DNA from: Emticicia fluvialis
GTDB lineage: Bacteria; Bacteroidota; Bacteroidia; Cytophagales; Spirosomataceae
Assembly: GCF_024793945.1 (NCBI RefSeq)
Contig: NZ_JANUSD010000003.1
Coordinates: 1-64,000, forward strand
Direction of reading: 5' to 3'
Length of the DNA: 64,000 bases
This document shows, piece after piece, positions 8,722 through 17,675 of this stretch. Made by a program: the position numbers and the translations under genes. Each line of letters starts with the position of its first letter. The stretch's first letter is position 1. The notes under the pieces are model-generated. The model worked only from the letters and a program-made list of their open reading frames with translations. It made no database searches and was not told the origin of the DNA.

Positions 8722-9768
8722 ATGAAACCAAGAAACCATTTCAAATTCTTAAGCCTGAGCCTGATTCTGACACTAGCTGTCGGCTTGTATAACTGTAAGC
8801 CAACACCATCAGAACCGGAGATTCCGAAGTTTGAGGAAGACTTCAAGGGCGTAAAGTTGCCGGACGTTACGCCAACTACGCCTAAAGCCGCTACCACAAC
8901 TGCCGCTTCAATTCAAACATCAACGGCAGTTTCTAGCGTTGCTACAGCAGCTGCAGCGGGTCCTTCAGCACCAGCAATTGTTTCAGCAACAACAAACATG
9001 CAGAAAATTGTTTCTACCACTGAGGCTGCCGAATTAGTAGCTGCTTTTACGCCAGCGGTAATAAGCAATCTTCAAACCACGGGCGCTTTGCCTGCAGATT
9101 TGAGCATTAAAGTAAATGCAATTGCCTCAAACCCTGCTTTTGCAGCGTACTTGCCAAAAGTTACGCTTCCTACGGTAGATGGAAAAGTCGTTACTGGTGC
9201 GGTTAAAGAGTCAACATTCGACAAAAACCAGCCGCTTATCACTTTCCCTAACTACTCGGTAGCAGCTATCACCAGCCCTTGTACTGATGCAGCACAGGCA
9301 GCTTATAACACTAAAAAAGCTGAAATTGATGCAGCCAGAGCTACACAGGTTGCCTCTGTAACTAATACTTACACTGCTGCTGTTACAGCTGCCAACGCCT
9401 CAGGAGCTTCTTGTTCTTCGGCAATACCTGGCAAATATGCCACCTTAAAAACTGGTGCCGCTACAGAACTTAACGCGGGTCTTGCAGCATTGCTTTCAGC
9501 CAAAGCAATTTTGGGTGAAGGTAATTACAATTTGTTGGTATTACTTTATTATTCAGCTTATGTAACTAACCTGAATGCACTTTCTAATCTGCAAACAGCA
9601 GAATTGAACGCCTGTGCTACTTTAGTTACAGCCAGCATTGCCAACGCAGCAGCCGCAAGAGATGCAGACTTAGCGAACATCACCGTTAATTATAACTCTC
9701 AAATGTCAACCTTGCAAAGCATCCTGACTGCAGGTTTCCAAAAATGCCATGACCAAGGTCAGGGTTGA
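8722..9768 (+). CDS. Lipoprotein of unknown function (paralogue of 612 gene)
   Basis: 348 residues with a signal peptide ending in LYNC (Cys25), then SEPEIPKFEED, an Ala/Thr-rich stretch, the shared NPAFAAYLP region, SPCTD and a C-terminus ending CHDQGQG. It matches the product of 612-1682 end to end. The C-terminal half is very rich in Ala, Thr, Asn and Ser and likely helical. The variable middle differs between paralogues while the N- and C-terminal blocks are kept, which would fit a surface protein with a conserved anchor and cap. No named family is recognised. Confidence 0.85.
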   Translation: MKPRNHFKFLSLSLILTLAVGLYNCKPTPSEPEIPKFEEDFKGVKLPDVTPTTPKAATTTAASIQTSTAVSSVATAAAAGPSAPAIVSATTNMQKIVSTTEAAELVAAFTPAVISNLQTTGALPADLSIKVNAIASNPAFAAYLPKVTLPTVDGKVVTGAVKESTFDKNQPLITFPNYSVAAITSPCTDAAQAAYNTKKAEIDAARATQVASVTNTYTAAVTAANASGASCSSAIPGKYATLKTGAATELNAGLAALLSAKAILGEGNYNLLVLLYYSAYVTNLNALSNLQTAELNACATLVTASIANAAAARDADLANITVNYNSQMSTLQSILTAGFQKCHDQGQG

Positions 9769-9951
9769 TATAAACTTTAGTCTGGCCTGAAACTGGTTTT
9801 CAAAGCCGGCCATCAGAACTCTGTTTGTTGCTCTTTGTTAATAAGAGCCACAGGCAGAGTTTTTTTGTTGCCTGTGCACCTGATATTTTTTCATTTTAGC
9901 AGCAACTGGCACGATTATTTTATTGATTGCCCTGAAACAAAATACAGCAAA

Positions 9952-10503
9952 ATGAACTATCTGTTTGAAAAATACTATTTCCTTGACGACGGCACCATGC
10001 CTAACAGCGAGCTGCCCGTTATTGTGTATCGCCAGGTAACGCAGGCCGCCAACAAAACCGAATCGCTGGAAGACACCTTTAAAACCAACGGCTGGACCAA
10101 CAACTGGCGCGACACCGTTTATGGCTATGATCATTTCCACAGCATTACGCATGAGGTACTCGGCATAGGCGATGGCTCCCTGATCCTGCGCATAGGTGGC
10201 CGCAATGGACTGTCGCTGGCTCTGGAAGCCGGCGACGTGGTTATTCTACCGGCCGGCACCGGCCATTCGGCGGTGTCTGAGCACCTGAATTATACAGTGG
10301 TAGGCGGCTACCCTAAGGGTATGGATTGGGACCTGCTCATTGGCAATGACGACGAACGCGCACAGGCGGTTGAGAACATCAGCCGCGTGCCGCTTCCTGA
10401 AACTGACCCCGTTTTTGGCTTACAGGGCGAACTACAGAAACAATGGCAGTATCAGGAAATAAATCAGCTACCTGATTTCAAACGGGTAATAGGCGGTTGT
10501 TGA
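9952..10503 (+). CDS. YjlB-like cupin protein
   Basis: 183 residues from the ATG at 9952; an in-frame start at 9835 would add a non-homologous hydrophobic stretch and is rejected. The single cupin barrel shows HSITHEVLGIGDGSLILRIG (first motif region) and GDVVILPAGTGH (second motif, with a metal-binding His). The tail GYPKGMDWDLLIG matches the YjlB group of cytosolic cupins, whose reaction is not known. It converges on the tyrosinase gene, with a strong hairpin between them. Confidence 0.85.
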   Translation: MNYLFEKYYFLDDGTMPNSELPVIVYRQVTQAANKTESLEDTFKTNGWTNNWRDTVYGYDHFHSITHEVLGIGDGSLILRIGGRNGLSLALEAGDVVILPAGTGHSAVSEHLNYTVVGGYPKGMDWDLLIGNDDERAQAVENISRVPLPETDPVFGLQGELQKQWQYQEINQLPDFKRVIGGC

Positions 10504-10640
10504 AAGTGTATTGCGCCACAGCAGCAGCATTTTTTAAATTAACAGCAGTCTGACGAGATAGAAACACAAATTTAAATTTCTGCCCAATGCAAATACATGG
10601 CAGATACCGCATAAACCGGCCATAAATTGCCGGGTATATT

Positions 10641-10676
10641 ACAGACACAGCCCTTTTATGCCGTGGCTGTGTCTGT
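10641..10676. terminator. Perfect 12-bp hairpin between convergent genes
   Basis: ACAGACACAGCC (10641-10652) pairs with GGCTGTGTCTGT (10665-10676) across a 12-nt loop. It lies between the stop codons of the cupin and tyrosinase genes, as expected of a bidirectional terminator, although no long T-run follows. Confidence 0.6.
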
Positions 10677-10694
10677 AAACTTAGGCTTGCCCTC

Positions 10695-12209
10695 TTATTG
10701 TTTCACCACCGAAACGCTCTCAACCTGAATATCTTCAGCCTTTGAGCCGTTAAATTTAAGAATCGACAAATCAAAAGTCTTCTTATCAAGCGCTTTTGTA
10801 TGAGCAGATTCATTGGTGATTTCATAATTAAAGGTTTTGTATATCTTGTTACCTGCCTTATGGCCATGCGCCGCGCTTTTAGAGTGCTTGTGGTCTGCCC
10901 CGAAGAACGTCATAGAACCCACATAATACTTATTACCCGGGGTAGGCGTCTCTTTAGGCGGCAGATTCAGGTAAATCTCATAGTCAGACTTAGGCGCTTT
11001 GGTAAACGATACCTTCACCGACATCACCAGCACATCCTTGGGTTTTACGTTCTTTTGCATCCAGTTCAGACTTTGCTTTGGGTCACGTTCAATCACCAGT
11101 TTGGTCATTGGGTTAACCAGCTTTACGGGCTTTCTGGTATTACCCAGCGTATCTTCCTTGCTTACAGAGGCCGCCAGCATTTTCAAATTCTCTTTAGGTG
11201 CATTTTTAGGTTTCACAATGGCATCATCATAGTCGTAATCCAGGTTATAGATAATCTTCACCACCTCTTCAATGGTATAAGTAATTTTTTCGCCGTTTTC
11301 ATTAAAGAAAACATAAGGCCAGGCTACTTTTTTCAGTTCTTCAAGCATTACATCCTGCCCGTTGGGCGAGTTGGTCCATTGCTGCCACAGGCGGTCAATA
11401 TTAGAGTGATGCGCCCAGAAAATCGGGTCAAAAGCGGCTGTTGAAACGTCAGCCATCATACCGTAAGCGGTATTCTGATAAATAACCGAATACTGCGATT
11501 TACCGGTGGTGTCGTTACCAAAGCCTATGTAATTGTGCATGGCTCCGTGCGGTGCCCTGTTCATATTTTCGTTGTAAAGCGCATAGGTGCGGTATTGGTT
11601 CAGCTTGGTCAGGTCAAGGCGGCGCACGGTTTTACCCGATATCGGGTCGCCGTTATTGAGGCTGTCCAGCCGCTCAACCGTATACAGGCTGTTGCTGGTA
11701 TTACGCCAGATAGGCGGCATGGTGCGGTTTTGGGTAATGTTGGTGGTATCGGTATAGCCCCAGTAAGGCAGGGCGAAATCCTGATAGCCAGACAATTTAC
11801 GCACAATTTTTTCAAAATAGTAAATGTACATGCGGTGCCAAACCAGAAAATGTATCAGTTCACCCTGGTCCAGGTGCGTACAGTTGTCCCAGCCTGCTTT
11901 GAGCTGCAATACATTCTGATAACTGCTACACAACTTGTTCTGGCCCGTAATGGTATCGGGTACCCAGTGCATGGCACCCTGGTAATACCAGCTGGTGGGG
12001 TCTGAGCAGTCGGCTTTTCTCATAATGGCCAAGGCTTTATCAAGGGCTTCAAGGTCTTTGGCGGCATCAGCCGAATACGCGTTTTTCCGGATATACTTCT
12101 TGGTATCTGGCCCGGCAATGGTAGAGTCTTTTCCATCCTCACCTTTGTTGGTGCAGCTCATGGCCATAACGGCCAATAACAGGCAGGTAAATAGCAGTAA
12201 TTTTTTCAT
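10695..12209 (-). CDS. Tyrosinase/polyphenol-oxidase-like lipoprotein
   Basis: 504 residues. A lipoprotein signal ends at about Cys19 (MAMSC), so it is exported and anchored. The di-copper core follows: His81, then HFLVWHRMYIYYFE (His120, His125) for CuA, and PHGAMHNYIG (His221, His225) plus FDPIFWAHHSNIDRLW (His268) for CuB. The C-terminal third resembles the plant polyphenol-oxidase KFDV cap (KTFNYEITNE, FDLSILKF). The family oxidises phenols to quinones. The second CuA histidine is not at the usual 9-10 residue spacing before His125, so activity may differ. The gene is monocistronic. Confidence 0.9.
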   Translation of the reverse strand: MKKLLLFTCLLLAVMAMSCTNKGEDGKDSTIAGPDTKKYIRKNAYSADAAKDLEALDKALAIMRKADCSDPTSWYYQGAMHWVPDTITGQNKLCSSYQNVLQLKAGWDNCTHLDQGELIHFLVWHRMYIYYFEKIVRKLSGYQDFALPYWGYTDTTNITQNRTMPPIWRNTSNSLYTVERLDSLNNGDPISGKTVRRLDLTKLNQYRTYALYNENMNRAPHGAMHNYIGFGNDTTGKSQYSVIYQNTAYGMMADVSTAAFDPIFWAHHSNIDRLWQQWTNSPNGQDVMLEELKKVAWPYVFFNENGEKITYTIEEVVKIIYNLDYDYDDAIVKPKNAPKENLKMLAASVSKEDTLGNTRKPVKLVNPMTKLVIERDPKQSLNWMQKNVKPKDVLVMSVKVSFTKAPKSDYEIYLNLPPKETPTPGNKYYVGSMTFFGADHKHSKSAAHGHKAGNKIYKTFNYEITNESAHTKALDKKTFDLSILKFNGSKAEDIQVESVSVVKQ

Positions 12210-12497
12210 TTTCTTGACTATCGATTTAGGTTGTTAAAAAAAACCATGTGCAATGTAAATGCAATTTCAATTAGTTTTATTGACAGGAACACTTACTTAT
12301 TTTACGGTACCGTATTTTTACGCATTTACTACCGCTTAATAATTTTTTACCCAAAAACAGCACAAGGCAGGTAGGCAAAGCAACCGATAAATAGAATTAA
12401 TTGCCTGTAAATAAAATAACTATAAAGCCTATACGCAGCAGCTATATATTAGAGGTACATTTACATTATGTACTTATAAAAAATTAACTATCAATAT

Positions 12498-12603
12498 TTT
12501 ACCACGGAGTGGCTCTGAGTTTAGCACAGCGTTTCACGAAGTTTAGAGAAAAATCCTCTGTGAAACTCCATATTTTCAACTTTGTGTTACTTCGTGGTTT
12601 AAA
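12498..12603. repeat. CCAC/GTGG-ended intergenic inverted repeat, copy 1
   Basis: Opens TTTACCACGGAGT and closes CTTCGTGGTTTAAA, with internal patches such as CACGAAG and CTCTGTGAAACT. Related copies lie at 32574 and 58582, always between genes. Confidence 0.55.
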
Positions 12604-12657
12604 TCTTTAATTTTAATTAATATTTTCTTTGTACTTACCCTCTTAAAAGCTGTACTC

Positions 12658-13857
12658 ATGAAAAAAATTCTTCTCCTTATTTTTCTACTTTCCGGTAGTC
12701 TGTTGTATGCCCAAAAGAACCGTATCCGGCTGAATCAGGACGGACAAACCGTTGATAAAAACGGCAGAGAAGAAAACAGCCAGATGCTGCCCAATCAGAA
12801 AATACTACTTGAGGGCGAACTGAAAAAGCCCCTGCAAAACCCCGAAAAAATTTCGATGCTGGTGTATGCCTCATCTCAGGCACAGGCCACTGAGGTAAAA
12901 GCCGCCCCTACCACCACCGGCTACAGGGCATTGATTGGCCCGTTTCTACCCCGCGAAACCGTAGGGCTGGAGATATACGTTGAAAAAACACAGGATGATG
13001 CACAGAAACAGCTTATCAGAAATCAGATAGCCGGAGGCCTTCCTAAAGCCGCCGGGTCGCTGAGCGCCATTTACAAAAGCAACAACACCGGCTTAACGCC
13101 CGACGAGTTTAAAGCCGCTATGCTGAAGGCATTTCAGGAAACGCTACCGAACGACCTGAATATTTATTACGTGGGAGACAAAAAACTGAAAGATAGCTTT
13201 GTTGAAATATTTACACCACTGTCGGCAACCTCTGATTACCTCAATTTGCTCAATACCTCATTAAGACTAGCCAACCCTGGGTTTGCCCCCAAGGCTGATT
13301 CGCTTAAAAAAGTGATGGATACCGAAACTGATAAGATTTTCAGCGAGGGGCTTAAAAACCTGGTAGCCAAAGAGATTACGGCCGCTCAAACGCTGGATGT
13401 ATCAGTCATTGTAAGTGAGGTAATGTACTACGCCTCTTTTGACATTACCCCAGCCATGACGTTTCTCGGCAACTCAAGGCCAGACTCCGTTAAAAGAAAC
13501 TTTGGTATGTTCTTTACCATAAGCCCCTATTTGTTTGCCCGAATACCACCCGATGTATCGCTGAAAGATTACGTTACAGCCGCACCTGCCAAAAGTTTCC
13601 AGCGTTTCCACAGGGCAGTGGCCTATCTGATTCAACCTACTGTGGGCGTGGGTATAATGGGTAACAAAGACGTAAAACTAACGCCCATTATTTATGCAGG
13701 TGGCACGCTCAGGTTTAACCAGCTGTTTAAGTTTACCTATGGGGTAGCTTTAAACAGTAAAGATAAATACAACACCCTGGGCTTATCTATCAATATCAAC
13801 TATTTCGGCGACATCCTCAAAGCATTCCAAACGGCGCAGGCCAATTCAAAATTCTAA
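12658..13857 (+). CDS. Secreted protein of unknown function
   Basis: 399 residues with a clear signal peptide (MKKILLLIFLLSGSLLYAQ). The middle is mixed helical, with no motif I recognise. The last about 80 residues (VGVGIMGNKDVKLTPIIYAGGTLRF, then GVALNSKDKYNTLGLSININYFG) alternate like outer-membrane beta strands, so a C-terminal barrel segment or periplasmic domain is possible. The next gene starts 4 bases after the stop, which implies co-transcription and probably a shared function. Confidence 0.8.
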   Translation: MKKILLLIFLLSGSLLYAQKNRIRLNQDGQTVDKNGREENSQMLPNQKILLEGELKKPLQNPEKISMLVYASSQAQATEVKAAPTTTGYRALIGPFLPRETVGLEIYVEKTQDDAQKQLIRNQIAGGLPKAAGSLSAIYKSNNTGLTPDEFKAAMLKAFQETLPNDLNIYYVGDKKLKDSFVEIFTPLSATSDYLNLLNTSLRLANPGFAPKADSLKKVMDTETDKIFSEGLKNLVAKEITAAQTLDVSVIVSEVMYYASFDITPAMTFLGNSRPDSVKRNFGMFFTISPYLFARIPPDVSLKDYVTAAPAKSFQRFHRAVAYLIQPTVGVGIMGNKDVKLTPIIYAGGTLRFNQLFKFTYGVALNSKDKYNTLGLSININYFGDILKAFQTAQANSKF

Positions 13858-13861
13858 AACA

Positions 13862-14239
13862 ATGGCACTTACCATAGACATAAACTTTTCAACGGCTCAA
13901 TGCAAGGTAATTGTAACCGTGGCCGACACCGCCAATACTGGCCAGCCCGGCACCATTACGCTGGTAAGAGGCAATAGCGCAAAACAGGTAAAACCTGTAC
14001 CCTCTGTTACGGCAACCCCATTAGATGTAGATTTTGATGCCCCCAAAGATGGCCTGATACACCAGTTTACAGCCACCCTGGTAGTGGGCAACAGCCAGAC
14101 CAGCCTAACACAATATATACCCGTTTGTGATGCTGCCGCTGCCAAAGATGCCGAAGAAGCTGAGCCGGACACCGACACAAAAGAAGAAGAAGAAGAGAAA
14201 ACAGACCAAACAGACGAAGCACAACCAGACAACCCTTAA
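13862..14239 (+). CDS. Small acidic-tailed beta protein, unknown function
   Basis: 125 residues without a signal peptide. Residues 1-90 look like one Ig-like beta sandwich (ITLVRGNSAKQVKPVPS, FTATLVVGNSQTSL). Residues 95-125 are extremely acidic (repeated D/E with a run of five Glu). It starts 4 bases after the preceding secreted-protein gene. A terminator follows 20 bases after the stop. Confidence 0.75.
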   Translation: MALTIDINFSTAQCKVIVTVADTANTGQPGTITLVRGNSAKQVKPVPSVTATPLDVDFDAPKDGLIHQFTATLVVGNSQTSLTQYIPVCDAAAAKDAEEAEPDTDTKEEEEEKTDQTDEAQPDNP

Positions 14240-14258
14240 AGCGCCTGCTGATAAACGC

Positions 14259-14286
14259 AAAAAGCCGCACATACAGGCGGCTTTTT
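14259..14286 (+). terminator. Rho-independent terminator
   Basis: AAAAAGCCGC (14259-14268) pairs perfectly with GCGGCTTTTT (14277-14286) around an 8-nt loop, ending the 12658-14239 operon. It can also serve the opposing small gene. Confidence 0.85.
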
Positions 14287-14323
14287 GTGACACGGCAAAA
14301 AATGAACTGCAGGCGGCAATTAC

Positions 14324-14569
14324 CTAGCGGTAATCGTAGTACTGGTCATCAATGCCGGCTTTCAATCTTTCAAGCTTTTCTTTAGACATAAAAAGCTTCT
14401 GAACATACGAACTTTTCTTGTACAAAATCCGCAATAAAATAACTACGGTTATGTAGATTAAGAATCCAAGGATAACAGGTTTAGAGAATCCAATATTCAA
14501 AAAACCCATTAAATATCCCCCTAATACCGGGGGTCCCAGCAGCAGAAATAAAAAAAGACTACGTCTCAT
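14324..14569 (-). CDS. Small two-helix membrane protein, paralogue of 7746 gene
   Basis: 81 residues: MRRSLFLFLLLGPPVLGGYLMGFLNI, a second helix (VILGFLIYITVVILLRILY) and a charged tail ending in DDQYYDYR. The layout and several residues match the 70-residue protein at 7746-7958. Both are isolated minus-strand genes. Function unknown. Confidence 0.7.
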   Translation of the reverse strand: MRRSLFLFLLLGPPVLGGYLMGFLNIGFSKPVILGFLIYITVVILLRILYKKSSYVQKLFMSKEKLERLKAGIDDQYYDYR

Positions 14570-15004
14570 AAGGTAGTGTAAATTTAAAAAGTCACTAGAA
14601 TTGGTTGGTGTGTTTCACCGGGTTAATTGATGCAAAATTAAAGATTCAGAAAGTAGCGAGGCGCAAAAAAAACAATAACTTATCAAAAGGTAGCAAATCA
14701 TGTATATACATATAATTCTCAGGCACTTGAACGGTAGCACAGATACGTAAAATTACGCAGTTGCAGCCCAAACCGCATCAGCTATAACCTGCTGTTTTTA
14801 TCTGTAATCAGCAAAAAAACATAACCGTTTTTACGACGTGCCGGGGCGTTTAAAAATCAGTTGCCATTAAATAAATTCATCTTGCTTTACCGCCAGATTC
14901 TTTATCATTTTGTGCAGCCTTAAGCCAGAGTAAACCACTGGTTGTAGCTGTGCGCTGTGTTGCTCTCGCTCTTTACCCATTGCCTTAAACTAACCTGCAA
15001 AACC
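14570..15004. other. Intergenic, no gene seen
   Basis: About 430 AT-rich bases between divergent genes; no coding frame or RNA structure is evident apart from presumed promoters. Confidence 0.4.
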
Positions 15005-16123
15005 ATGCTTACCCGACTGACACTTTTGTATCTGTGCGGCCTTGTGCTGGGCTGGCAACCACTTTTGGCGCAACGCTACAACGTATATTATGGCAATATT
15101 CATGCGCATACGTCTTATTCTGACGGCTGTAAAGACGGCGCCGAAACCGGCGTGAAAACCCCGGCAGATGCGTTCCGCTTTGCGCGGGAATCTGCCCATC
15201 TCGATTTCCTCGGTATCTCAGAGCATAACCACAGCCAGGCGGGTATGCAGCTTGCCAGCTATGCCAAAGGCCTGGCCGATGCCGACGCACTGAACGAAAA
15301 CGGCCGCTTTGTGTGCCTCTATGGTATGGAGTACGGCGTTATCAGCAAAGGCGGGCATATTGTTATTTATGGCTCAGACAAGCTCATTGGCTGGGAGCGC
15401 GACAATTATGATGTTTACTCGGCCAAGTCAGACTACGCCTCACTGTTCCGAATCCTGGCCGCCAACCCCCATATTTTTGCCACGCTGGCACACCCGGAGC
15501 CCACTCATTTTTCAGACCTGGCTGCGCAAGGCTATAACCTGACGGCCGACCAGGCCATTTGTGGCGTGGCCATCAGCAGCGGCCCGGCGTTTTCAAAAAA
15601 AACAGATTATTCAGACAAGCCCTCGCCCCGGTTTTACAGCTACTATAAAACGCTGCTGTCAAAAGGCTATATTGTAGGCCCCACCATAGACCACGACAAC
15701 CACAATACCACCTTCGGGCGGATGTCGGCCACAAGAACAGCCGTGCTGGCTCAAACCCTGCACCGCGACAGCATCATAGCCGCCTACAAGGCCAATCGGT
15801 TTTATGCTACTGAAGACTGGAACGTAAAGGTTGATTTCACCCTGAATGGCATGCCGCTGGGTAGCTACAGTAAAAACAAGCGGACACTGCAACTGACGGT
15901 AACCGTAACAGACCCCGACACAACCGATGCCATTAAAAGCATAAAGGTGCTGTATGGCAAGCCGGGTACAGGGCAAATGCCCACCGTGCTTGCCAGAAGC
16001 ACCACCGACACCCTGAGCAAAACCGTAACACTGGCGCCGGGTAATGCCTTTTATTACTATGTTGAAATTGTGCAGCAAGACGGCGACCGCATCTATACAT
16101 CACCCATCTGGGCAAAAAACTAA
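15005..16123 (+). CDS. Secreted PHP-domain metallohydrolase (CehA/McbA-like)
   Basis: 372 residues from the ATG at 15005; an upstream in-frame start at 14957 would place residues before the signal peptide (LTLLYLCGLVLGWQPLLAQ). The PHP metal-binding motifs are visible: NIHAHTSYSDG (His33, His35, Asp40), GISEHNH (His74, His76), LAHPEPTH and PTIDHDNHN. The C-terminal about 90 residues form a beta domain (LQLTVTVTDPDT). PHP proteins hydrolyse phosphoester or related bonds using a tri-metal centre; being secreted, it probably acts in the periplasm. Two downstream genes follow at 12-base gaps, so this is likely an operon. Confidence 0.88.
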   Translation: MLTRLTLLYLCGLVLGWQPLLAQRYNVYYGNIHAHTSYSDGCKDGAETGVKTPADAFRFARESAHLDFLGISEHNHSQAGMQLASYAKGLADADALNENGRFVCLYGMEYGVISKGGHIVIYGSDKLIGWERDNYDVYSAKSDYASLFRILAANPHIFATLAHPEPTHFSDLAAQGYNLTADQAICGVAISSGPAFSKKTDYSDKPSPRFYSYYKTLLSKGYIVGPTIDHDNHNTTFGRMSATRTAVLAQTLHRDSIIAAYKANRFYATEDWNVKVDFTLNGMPLGSYSKNKRTLQLTVTVTDPDTTDAIKSIKVLYGKPGTGQMPTVLARSTTDTLSKTVTLAPGNAFYYYVEIVQQDGDRIYTSPIWAKN

Positions 16124-16135
16124 ACATTCATAAAT

Positions 16136-16762
16136 ATGAAACCTGTTCTTTGGTATTGGCTCGTTTTCGCGGTGCTTACGTTCTGCGTAGCCTATTGCAA
16201 TCACAAATATTGTATGCTGAAAGACCAGAGCACGGCCGAGAAGCAGCCGTACAGCTGGTCGCGGGTGCAACTGGCCTGGTGGACGGTCATCATCATGTCG
16301 GCCTTCACATCTATTATGATTACCCACAACAATGCCCCCGAACTCTGGGAGTCGACGGTTATTCTGCTGGGCATCAGTGCGGCCACCATTGCATCGGCAC
16401 GGGTTATAGACGCAGCCGATGAAAGCGACCCGAACATCCAGCGGCATCAGGATACTAACGGAACCAACTTTGTGGTAGATATCCTGTCAGACCAGACAGG
16501 CGTTAGCATCCACCGCTTCCAGACAGTGGTTTTTAACCTGGCCTTTGGTATCTGGTTTATTCTGAAGGTGGTCAACAACCTCACCACGCCCCCACAAAAC
16601 AACATCAACCTGATAATACCTGACATTGAGCCCAATAACCTGATTCTGCTGGGTGTGAGTTCGGCCACTTATGTAGCGTTGAAAGTTACTGAAAACAAAG
16701 GCACCGCAAGCGCCGGTGCGGCCGGTACGCAACCCAATCTGGAAGAACAACCCGTAGGCTAA
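16136..16762 (+). CDS. Membrane protein of unknown function
   Basis: 208 residues with about four hydrophobic segments: residues 3-20, 41-58, 66-82 and a C-terminal pair around 133-150 and 168-185. The central loop is polar (DESDPNIQRHQDTNGTNF). It sits between the PHP hydrolase and an amidase with 12-base gaps on both sides. I do not recognise a family. Its partnership with an amidase recalls holin/lysin or cell-wall maintenance pairs, but that is only inference. Confidence 0.7.
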   Translation: MKPVLWYWLVFAVLTFCVAYCNHKYCMLKDQSTAEKQPYSWSRVQLAWWTVIIMSAFTSIMITHNNAPELWESTVILLGISAATIASARVIDAADESDPNIQRHQDTNGTNFVVDILSDQTGVSIHRFQTVVFNLAFGIWFILKVVNNLTTPPQNNINLIIPDIEPNNLILLGVSSATYVALKVTENKGTASAGAAGTQPNLEEQPVG

Positions 16763-16774
16763 ACCAATAACAAA

Positions 16775-17587
16775 ATGGCATTTACAGAAAAATTCAGCAT
16801 TGGCACCAGCTACCTGCCCAGGCCGTCGCGCAGGCGGTCGGGGCTGGCCATAGCCAAGGTCAGGTTCCTGGTGGCGCATGACACCGGCAACCCGGACTCA
16901 ACCGCGGCTGGCAACATCAGCTATTATACTAACACCGCCCAAACGGTACCGCCCAAAAAGACGGCCTCGGCCCATATTTTTGTTGACGACCGCCAGATAC
17001 TGGAATGTATTCCCGCTCTGACAGCCCCACCCGAAAAAGCCTGGCATGTGCTATATGACCGCCCCAAAGACAACGAACTGTTTGGCGTAAACGCCAACGA
17101 TGCCGCCATTGGCGTAGAATATTGCTACGGCGACAAAATAGATGCCGACAAAGCCTACAACAAGTTTGTGTGGGTGCTGGCAAAGTTATGTTATGAGTTT
17201 CAGCTAGACCCGGCCAAAGATATTGTAGGGCATTTTTTTCTGGACCCCGGCCGTAAGACAGACCCCCTCACGGGCCTTGCTCACAGCAGGCGCACCTACG
17301 AGCAACTGCTGAAAGACGTAGTGGAAGAATACCGCGAATGCACCGGAGAAACCCAGCCAGAGGCCGACACCACCCCTACTGAAACCGGGCAGCTTACCAC
17401 TTCAGTGCGGCTAAACATACGCACCCAGCCCAACAGAAGAGCCGCGGTGGTAGAAACCGTAGCCGCACGTACAGTGCTGGCTTACACAGCCAGAACAGAA
17501 AAGGGCGAAGCCATCAATAATAACCCGGTATGGTATCAGACAGCACAGGGCAACTGGTTCTGGGACGGCGGCATTCTGCATGGGTAG
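16775..17587 (+). CDS. N-acetylmuramoyl-L-alanine amidase (amidase_2) with SH3-like domain
   Basis: 270 residues. The catalytic domain (about 20-180) shows VAHDTG (zinc ligand His35), IGVEYCYGD (Glu115) and GHFFLDPGRKTDP (His153, Asp163), the amidase_2/T7-lysozyme pattern that cleaves the MurNAc to L-Ala bond of peptidoglycan. A Thr/Glu-rich linker precedes a C-terminal bacterial SH3 domain (about 200-268; VRLNIRTQP, NPVWYQTAQGNWFW). No signal peptide is visible, so export would need the neighbouring membrane protein or another route, as with phage endolysins. It is the last gene of the 15005-17587 operon; a terminator follows. Confidence 0.9.
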   Translation: MAFTEKFSIGTSYLPRPSRRRSGLAIAKVRFLVAHDTGNPDSTAAGNISYYTNTAQTVPPKKTASAHIFVDDRQILECIPALTAPPEKAWHVLYDRPKDNELFGVNANDAAIGVEYCYGDKIDADKAYNKFVWVLAKLCYEFQLDPAKDIVGHFFLDPGRKTDPLTGLAHSRRTYEQLLKDVVEEYRECTGETQPEADTTPTETGQLTTSVRLNIRTQPNRRAAVVETVAARTVLAYTARTEKGEAINNNPVWYQTAQGNWFWDGGILHG

Positions 17588-17645
17588 GATGCAGAACCCC
17601 GTTCCGTTCCCCGCCCGTTTGCTGTAATTTTGTAGCGTAAAACCA

Positions 17646-17675
17646 GAGCCGGGTGAAGGTCCCGGCTCGCTTTTT
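17646..17675 (+). terminator. Rho-independent terminator
   Basis: GAGCCGGG (17646-17653) pairs with CCCGGCTC (17661-17668), followed by GCTTTTT. It ends the PHP/amidase operon. Confidence 0.8.
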
